A stretch of 64,000 nt of DNA from Hyphomonas sp. (GTDB taxonomy: Bacteria; Pseudomonadota; Alphaproteobacteria; Caulobacterales; Hyphomonadaceae): the NCBI RefSeq assembly GCF_022844445.1, contig NZ_JALHLS010000002.1, positions 186,001 through 250,000 of the forward strand. The letters run 5' to 3'. This document shows, piece by piece, positions 58,847 to 64,000 of the stretch (positions are counted from its first letter, which is position 1; each line of letters starts with the position of its first letter). Below the pieces are notes generated by a model that searched no databases, was not told where the DNA came from, and saw only the letters and a list, made by a program, of their open reading frames with translations. A program made the translations under genes and the position numbers.

Positions 58847-60235
58847 TTAGCTTCCGGCGCCGATCTGCGCCGCCTTGCGATCGTTGATCCGGTCAACCAT
58901 CGTCGCATGCATCGACCTGTCCAGCTTGTAGCCGCGCAGGATCACGAGGATCGCAACGCACCCAGCCCCGGGCACAAGCGCCATGATGGCCTTCATCCCC
59001 AGCAGGGTGCCTTCACTCTGCACTGCGTTCGCTTCAAAGCCGGATACCTGCAGCAAGAGGCCGAGCAGGGCCGCGTTGATGCCGACCGCAGCCTTCTGCG
59101 CAAACGTGGCAAAGCCGAATGTCTTCGCTTCGGCGCGTATGCCGGTGACCGCTTCGCCGTACTCCACTGTGTCCGGCAGCATCGCCCAGAACATGACCGC
59201 CAGTGCCGATCCGCCGATCCCGGTTGCGAGAATGGCTGCCATTGCGACCGGCACATTCTGCGAAGGATTGAGAAAGAATACGAGGTAGCCGACAAGCGCG
59301 ATGGCCGAGCCGAGGCCCAATGCGTCGCGTTTTGAGCGAACTTTCGAGACCCAGACCCAGAATGGCGTCGTCAGGATCAGCAGGATCGCCGGCAAAACAA
59401 GCGCCGGAGTAACAAGATCCGGCCGCTGCATGTCATACTTGAAGTGATACAGCACATTCTTGCCAAACATGCCGAGACAGATCGATCCGATGACAATGAT
59501 CGCAAACACGCGGATCAGCGGGGGATTCTTCAGGAACATCGGCAGGACGCTGCCGAGGTCAGACAGAAAGGGTACTTTCCCCGGCCCGGCGTCTGTCTCC
59601 TCCGGCTCGCGCATCGAGAAGAAGCAGAACAGAAGGCCAGCCAGCGTCAGGACGCCGGCGATGCAAGCCACGGTGAAGTAAGCTTCCAGTTCGCGGTTCG
59701 GACCGAAAGCGCCGACGATGACCGGGGTTAGGAACACGATGGCAAGCCCGCCGGAGGCTGCGCCGACCATGCGAAAGCCTGCCAGCACGCTGCGCTCGTC
59801 CGCATCCTGCGTCAGGCGCGCCTGCAGCGAGTTGAAGGGCATCGACACGATTGTGTATGTTGTCCGTAGCAGGACATGCGTGCCGAGTGCCCAGACCCAT
59901 GGCTCGATCGGCAGGTTTCCGGGAGACGAGAACGCGAGCGGATAGGACAAGGCGAAGGGCAGGGCGCCGTAGAGGATCCACGGCCTGTAACGCCCCATGC
60001 GTGTACGCGTCCTATCTGCCAGCGTGGCCATGATCGGATCTGTTATCGCATCCCATACCATGGCGGTCAGGTAGATTGCGCCGGCAATCAAAGGCCCGAT
60101 GCCCAGTACGTCCGTATAGAAGTACATCAGGAACATCGCCGTGCCTTGCCAGATAAGGACAAAGCCGAAGTCTCCGAGGCCGAAGCCTACCTTGCTCCGA
60201 AGTGGAACCTTCGTGGATGCCGTATTGCCGCTCAT
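58847..60235 (-). CDS. GPH-family sugar:cation symporter (MFS)
   Basis: The protein is 462 residues from the ATG at 60235, which overlaps the stop of the upstream beta-glycosidase gene (ATGA). The twelve membrane segments and the N-terminal KVGFGLGDFGFVLIWQGTAMFLMYFYTDVLG followed by WDAITDPIMATLADRTRTRMGRYRPWILYG are the classic signature of the glycoside-pentoside-hexuronide symporters. It should import an oligosaccharide or glycoside into the cytoplasm for the coupled GH3 enzyme. Regulation is likely by the TetR protein at 62862. Confidence 0.93.
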   Translation of the reverse strand: MSGNTASTKVPLRSKVGFGLGDFGFVLIWQGTAMFLMYFYTDVLGIGPLIAGAIYLTAMVWDAITDPIMATLADRTRTRMGRYRPWILYGALPFALSYPLAFSSPGNLPIEPWVWALGTHVLLRTTYTIVSMPFNSLQARLTQDADERSVLAGFRMVGAASGGLAIVFLTPVIVGAFGPNRELEAYFTVACIAGVLTLAGLLFCFFSMREPEETDAGPGKVPFLSDLGSVLPMFLKNPPLIRVFAIIVIGSICLGMFGKNVLYHFKYDMQRPDLVTPALVLPAILLILTTPFWVWVSKVRSKRDALGLGSAIALVGYLVFFLNPSQNVPVAMAAILATGIGGSALAVMFWAMLPDTVEYGEAVTGIRAEAKTFGFATFAQKAAVGINAALLGLLLQVSGFEANAVQSEGTLLGMKAIMALVPGAGCVAILVILRGYKLDRSMHATMVDRINDRKAAQIGAGS

Positions 60236-62730
60236 GCGCCGAGAACCAGTTCTGCCGAGAGGGGCAGGCTTCGCGACGAGGTGCCGGCATGGATCCTGTA
60301 GCGGCCGGGGATGATGGCCCACTCGTCTGCATCCGGATCGAACCAGGAGAATGCCCGGGCCGGCAGTTCAACGAAGATGGTGCATGAAGAACCGGGCGGC
60401 AGATTGACTTTTTCGAAACCGCGCAGCTGGCGAAGCGGCATCGCTTCTCTGGTGGCAAGGTCTTCGACATAGATCTGGACGGTCTCCGCCCCTTCAACAT
60501 CGCTTTCGTTCTTGAGGTCAATCGACAGCTTTACGGTTTCGCCAACTTTGGCCGTTTCCGGAACATGGAGGTTGGACAGGGCGAACCGCGAATAGGAGAG
60601 CCCGTGGCCGAAGGCGAACAGGGGATCTATACCCATCTTGTCGTAGTACCGGTAACCGACGAACTGGCCTTCGCCATAGTCGGCCTGCATGTTGCCGGGA
60701 TAGTGCAGGAAGGTCGGGTTGTCTTCGTATCGCTTCGGGAAGGAGACGGGTAGTTTGCCCGAAGGGTTCACCTTGCCGGACAGCACGTCCGCCAGCGCAT
60801 GTCCGCCTTCCTGTCCCGGCATCCACATCTGGAGAATGGCGGGCACATCATCCGCCCACGGCATTTCAATCGGCGCGCCCGAGTTGATGACGACCACCGT
60901 GTTCGGATTGGCGGCAAGCACATCCCGCACGAGATTGTCCTGTCCCCGGCCGAGTTTCATGCTGGCGCGGTCAAGTCCCTCGGTTTCCGAGGTCGTGCCA
61001 GAACCCACGAAGACGATGGCCACGTCCGATGTCGCGGCGCTTTCGATGGCGGCATCGAGCGCTGGGGCAGGCTCCCGCATCGAAACGGAAAAGATGTTGA
61101 ATGCCCGGATCGCGTGCTCGGTCGGCTGGCTGTAGCGGATGGAGATCGGGTAAGATCGCCCTGCTTCCAGTTCCATCCGCGCCCTGCGCAAATTCAGCGG
61201 CAGGATCATGAACAGCAGTTCGGACTTGCGGGGCGTCCCGTTGCCGACCAGCGTTTCGTTGCCGATGATGAGTTCGACATCCGGGTTGGAGTGCGACATG
61301 GCAAAGTCATGCACGCCGGAATGACGCGGCGTGATGAATCCGGTCCACTCCACACTAAACGAAAGGTCTTCGCTGGATTGCGCAACCGCGCCGAAGCCAA
61401 GCTTGTTGAACCGCCAGTCGGTCTCCTCGTGGACGGGCTTTCCGGCAAGGTTCGGCTTGTTGAAGTAGCGCGCTTTCAGGCCTTGTTCGCGGCTGCCGAT
61501 CTCGGGCGACAACAGGCGGCCATCAATGACCGGCGGACGAGGCTCATGGTCGATGCCGCGCTCGAACACGAGTTCGACGCTGTCGCCGAGTGCCGCGCGC
61601 AGGCCTTCCAGCGGCGTGACGATCCGGTCCGGCGACACCTGGGAGCTGCCGCCTCCCTGTATCGCCGGACCATCCGCGATGGCACCGATGACGGCCACCC
61701 GTTTGACGCCGCGCAGGGGGAGGAGGCTGCGCTCGTTCTTTAAGAGGACTATGCTGTCTGCGGCGGCCTTGCGGGCAAGTTGCCTGTGTTCAGGCGTGGC
61801 GCGCGCGCCGCGCGATGATTTTGGATTGCCGTCGAGCAGGCCGCACCGGTCGAACAATCGCAGGAGACGGCGCACGTGTTCGTCGATGGTGGCCTGCGAA
61901 ACGTCGCCGGCCTCCACGGCGGCGATCAGCGCCTGACCGAACTGGCGCGGCGGGCCTGGCATTTCGAGATCCAGGCCATTGTTGCATGCATCTGCGGTGG
62001 ATTTCGTGCCGCCCCAGTCCGAGACGACCACGCCGTCATAGCCCCACTCGTCACGCAGCACGCGGTTCAGCAGGAAATCATTCTCGCAGGCGAACACGCC
62101 GTTCACACGGTTGTACGCGCCCATTACCGTCCAGGGCTTAGCGCGCCGGATGACGGGCTCGAAAGAGGAAAGGTAGATTTCTCTCAGTGCACGGATGGGC
62201 ACGTTGGACGAACCGCGCATCCGCTCGTGTTCCTGATTGTTGGCGGCGTAGTGTTTCAGCGAAGTACCCACGCCTTGCGACTGGACGCCCTCCACGTACG
62301 CAATCCCGATTTCAGAGGAGAGCAGCGGGTCTTCCGAATAGCATTCGAAGTTGCGCCCGCCGAGCGGCGTGCGCTGGATGTTGACGGTCGGTGCGAGCAG
62401 CACATCAACGCCGTAAGCAATTGCTTCGCGCCCGATGGCGGAGCTCATGGACTGAACGAGTTGCCGGTCCCAGGTCGCCGCAAGCGCCACGCCGACCGGG
62501 AACACTGTGGCCGGATCGGAGTTGACAGAGCGCAGGCCCGTCGGGCCGTCAGAGACGGAAAGGTCCGGGATGCCCAGTCGCGGAATGCCGCCCACGTTCC
62601 AGAAATCCTTGCCAGACATCATCGAGACTTTTTCGGCCAGCGTCATCTGCGCCAGCAGCGACTCGATGCGATCGGATGCGGCCGTGGCCCCGCGGTTTCC
62701 GGCTGTGTGCTTGTCCTTGTCCTGACTCAT
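60232..62730 (-). CDS. GH3 beta-glycosidase with PA14 insert
   Basis: The protein is 832 residues from the ATG at 62730, which has a GGGGAG ribosome site. An in-frame GTG at 62769 lies within the operator palindrome, so I rejected it. The GH3 catalytic domain shows GIPDLSVSDGPTGLRS, the KHYAANNQEHER block and the nucleophile Asp238 in VVVSDWGG. The C-terminal alpha/beta sandwich carries GTTSETEGLDR with the likely acid/base Glu. A PA14 domain is inserted (GLKARYFNKPNLAGKP ... WTGFITPRHSGVHDFA), as in many beta-glucosidases, and a fibronectin-like domain ends the chain. No signal peptide is seen, so it would act in the cytoplasm on sugars brought in by the coupled symporter. Confidence 0.94.
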   Translation of the reverse strand: MSQDKDKHTAGNRGATAASDRIESLLAQMTLAEKVSMMSGKDFWNVGGIPRLGIPDLSVSDGPTGLRSVNSDPATVFPVGVALAATWDRQLVQSMSSAIGREAIAYGVDVLLAPTVNIQRTPLGGRNFECYSEDPLLSSEIGIAYVEGVQSQGVGTSLKHYAANNQEHERMRGSSNVPIRALREIYLSSFEPVIRRAKPWTVMGAYNRVNGVFACENDFLLNRVLRDEWGYDGVVVSDWGGTKSTADACNNGLDLEMPGPPRQFGQALIAAVEAGDVSQATIDEHVRRLLRLFDRCGLLDGNPKSSRGARATPEHRQLARKAAADSIVLLKNERSLLPLRGVKRVAVIGAIADGPAIQGGGSSQVSPDRIVTPLEGLRAALGDSVELVFERGIDHEPRPPVIDGRLLSPEIGSREQGLKARYFNKPNLAGKPVHEETDWRFNKLGFGAVAQSSEDLSFSVEWTGFITPRHSGVHDFAMSHSNPDVELIIGNETLVGNGTPRKSELLFMILPLNLRRARMELEAGRSYPISIRYSQPTEHAIRAFNIFSVSMREPAPALDAAIESAATSDVAIVFVGSGTTSETEGLDRASMKLGRGQDNLVRDVLAANPNTVVVINSGAPIEMPWADDVPAILQMWMPGQEGGHALADVLSGKVNPSGKLPVSFPKRYEDNPTFLHYPGNMQADYGEGQFVGYRYYDKMGIDPLFAFGHGLSYSRFALSNLHVPETAKVGETVKLSIDLKNESDVEGAETVQIYVEDLATREAMPLRQLRGFEKVNLPPGSSCTIFVELPARAFSWFDPDADEWAIIPGRYRIHAGTSSRSLPLSAELVLGA

Positions 62731-62760
62731 CTGGCTCCCCGCTTCTCTGGTTTTGTCGAT

Positions 62761-62778
62761 ACTTTCCACATGGAAAGT
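62761..62778. promoter_or_regulatory. Probable TetR operator, perfect palindrome
   Basis: ACTTTCC-ACAT-GGAAAGT is a perfect 7-4-7 inverted repeat 31 bases before the GH3 start and 84 bases before the divergent TetR start. Two related sites lie at 63611-63644 before the TonB receptor gene. Confidence 0.7.
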
Positions 62779-62861
62779 TTTAATGCAATATGCCGAAAGC
62801 CTTGAAGACTTGAAGTTTTGAGGGTCTCTGGCGGCGACTGCTGGTTAAAGAGAAGGTCAGG

Positions 62862-63572
62862 ATGTCCGATCCCCCCGCTTACAAGCAACCCGTTCGCCGT
62901 GCGCCGACCCAGGCGAGAGCGGAGGAGAGCCGCGCGCGCATTCTCGTTGCCGCCCGCAAGGCATTTGCCGAACGGGGATTCGAAGGCGCCAACATCCGCG
63001 ACATCGCGGCCGAAGTCGGCATCACGCATACGCTCATCCGCTACCATTTCGGCAGCAAGGAGCAGCTCTGGAAAGATGTGGTGACCCACATGTACCAGGA
63101 GCTCGACAGGGCGATGAGCCGCGAAGTGATCGGCGAGCTCGACATGCAGACCAAGGACGGCATGCGCGACTACCTTAAGCATTACGTCCGCCATTGCGCC
63201 GCGCATCCCGAGCAGGCGCGCATCATGATTGCCGAGACCTTCAATGGCGGCGAGCGGCTGCAATGGATGATCTCCTACATCCGCAAGAGTCATCAGGCGC
63301 TCGCCCCGGTCGTGCAGAACCTGATGAAGATCGGCATCCTGCCTGAAGTTTGGCTGGTCTCGATGTTCTACGTGATCTCGACCGTTAGCCAGATGCCGTT
63401 CGTCCTCGCGAACACGATCAAGGGCCTCTACGGCGTGGACATGCGCTCCCAGGAGGCGATCGACGCCCATACGGACGCGGTAATTTCAATTCTGCTGCGC
63501 GAGCCATCGACCCACAAGGGCACGTGGCCAGAGCTGCCAGCTTGGACCCGGAAGCAGGAAAGCCAGAACTGA
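62862..63572 (+). CDS. TetR family regulator of the sugar locus
   Basis: The protein is 236 residues with a standard N-terminal HTH: RILVAARKAFAERGFEGANIRDIAAEVGITHTLIRYHFGSKEQLWKDV. The C-terminal ligand-binding domain is longer than average and does not reveal a ligand. It lies between the GH3-symporter operon (divergent) and the TonB receptor gene (same strand). Matching inverted repeats in both promoter regions make it the probable repressor of both, released by a sugar or an aglycone. Confidence 0.92.
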   Translation: MSDPPAYKQPVRRAPTQARAEESRARILVAARKAFAERGFEGANIRDIAAEVGITHTLIRYHFGSKEQLWKDVVTHMYQELDRAMSREVIGELDMQTKDGMRDYLKHYVRHCAAHPEQARIMIAETFNGGERLQWMISYIRKSHQALAPVVQNLMKIGILPEVWLVSMFYVISTVSQMPFVLANTIKGLYGVDMRSQEAIDAHTDAVISILLREPSTHKGTWPELPAWTRKQESQN

Positions 63573-63610
63573 TGTCTTTGCGCAACGGAAACTCATCGCG
63601 CCCTTGACAA

Positions 63611-63644
63611 ACTTTCCATTTGGGTAATTTTCCGACCGGAAAGG
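63611..63644. promoter_or_regulatory. Two overlapping TetR operator matches before the TonB receptor gene
   Basis: Site one (63611-63628) is ACTTTCC-ATTT-GGGTAAT, with an exact left arm. Site two (63627-63644) is ATTTTCC-GACC-GGAAAGG, matching the palindrome at 62761 in 12 of 14 arm bases. The two are 16 bases apart. TTGAC at 63604-63608 may be the -35 element, so binding would block transcription. Confidence 0.6.
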
Positions 63645-63676
63645 CATGGGATGCCTTGCTCTGGGAGGATAAAAAC

Positions 63677-64000
63677 ATGCGGACAACGCAAACACTCGTA
63701 CTCACCGTATCGGCATTGGCACTTGGCTGGAGTGGCTGCGCGGTCGCCCAGGAGGCTGATGCAGAGGCTGATGACCGCCGTCTCGGCACCGTCACCATCA
63801 CCGCCCAGCGTGTCGAACAGAACTTGCAGGACGTGCCGATCTCGGTGACCGCCATCGGAGGCGCCGACCTCGAAGCGCGTCAGATCGACGGCTTCGACCA
63901 GCTGCAATACGTGGCACCCGGCATCTCGTTCAATGCCGGCGTTAACGCCCGCCAGTCCGCTACCACGATCCGCGGAATCGGCACCAGCCTCTTCAATATC
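63677..64000 (+). CDS. TonB-dependent receptor, N-terminal part (cut by window end)
   Basis: Only the first 108 residues are in the window. The ATG at 63677 has a GGGAGGA ribosome site. A signal peptide ends in CAVAQEA, followed by the plug-domain start: LGTVTITAQRVEQNLQDVPISVTAI, LEARQIDGFDQLQYVAPGISF and TTIRGIGTS. It belongs to the same receptor group as the protein at 5365. By context it imports the glycoside used by the GH3/symporter operon, and the paired operator sites upstream suggest control by the adjacent TetR protein. Confidence 0.92.
   Translation, partial: MRTTQTLVLTVSALALGWSGCAVAQEADAEADDRRLGTVTITAQRVEQNLQDVPISVTAIGGADLEARQIDGFDQLQYVAPGISFNAGVNARQSATTIRGIGTSLFNI

Noticed and set aside
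1-64000. CRISPR array, tRNA or rRNA genes
   Set aside because: No regularly spaced short repeats, no cloverleaf-like segment with a TTCGA/GGTTCGA arm in a proper setting and no rRNA-like stretch were found by reading both strands.

Overview
The window reads as chromosome of a GC-rich alphaproteobacterium, most like the Hyphomonadaceae/Caulobacterales (this placement is an inference). The pointers are a GTTC-N7-GTTC LexA box in front of an imuA-imuB-dnaE2 cassette, several TonB-dependent receptors with AQ-ending signal peptides, and TetR-controlled acyl-CoA and sugar catabolic blocks. No rRNA, tRNA or CRISPR array was seen.

Layout. 1-3655 holds the end of a zinc-type dehydrogenase, an epoxide-hydrolase-like alpha/beta hydrolase, a DJ-1/PfpI protein and an M28-like lipoprotein. 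3668-15135 is a catabolic block: a divergent acyl-CoA synthetase/TonB receptor pair, a TetR repressor, then a co-directional run of thiolase, enoyl-CoA hydratase-like protein, MaoC dehydratase, SDR, MFS transporter and a flavoprotein with an N-terminal beta-sandwich-like region. Matching 7-4-7 inverted repeats lie in the two promoter regions and probably are the TetR operators.

15164-28771 is an accessory island. It carries three copies or relics of IS6-family ends in the same orientation: a 102-bp internally deleted element, an 816-bp intact IS, and a decayed 3' end. Its cargo is a TIR-TM-FGE-fold protein, a minus-strand pair of unknown proteins, a trypsin-like protease, an AlpA-like regulator, gene fragments, and a tightly coupled three-gene operon (22290-27369). 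That operon encodes a FAD/NAD(P) Rossmann protein, a degenerate trypsin-like protein and an 894-residue PIN-nuclease protein. I do not recognise this set as a described system; it is my main candidate for a new conflict or defence system. An XRE regulator and a small hypothetical protein follow.

28974-34562 is the SOS mutagenesis cassette. 35150-46407 looks like an envelope-glycan or glycolipid locus: a large membrane protein, a GMC oxidoreductase, an aldo/keto reductase, a HAD-UbiA fusion resembling decaprenyl-phosphate phosphoribosyltransferase, GtrA, a GT87-like enzyme, a membrane/beta-propeller protein and an O-acyltransferase. 46573-50750 is an RND efflux pair. 50763-55773 holds a COG2509-type flavoprotein, a DNA ligase relic, two DUF4398-type proteins (one with OmpA), a DUF4344-type metalloprotein and a small acidic secreted protein. 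55795-58719 encodes a TIR-TM-WD40 protein with 15 WD repeats.

58847-64000 is a sugar-use locus: GPH-type symporter and GH3 beta-glycosidase (coupled by an ATGA overlap), a divergent TetR, and the start of a TonB receptor. A perfect 18-bp palindrome and two further matches flank the TetR gene, which suggests one repressor governs both promoters.
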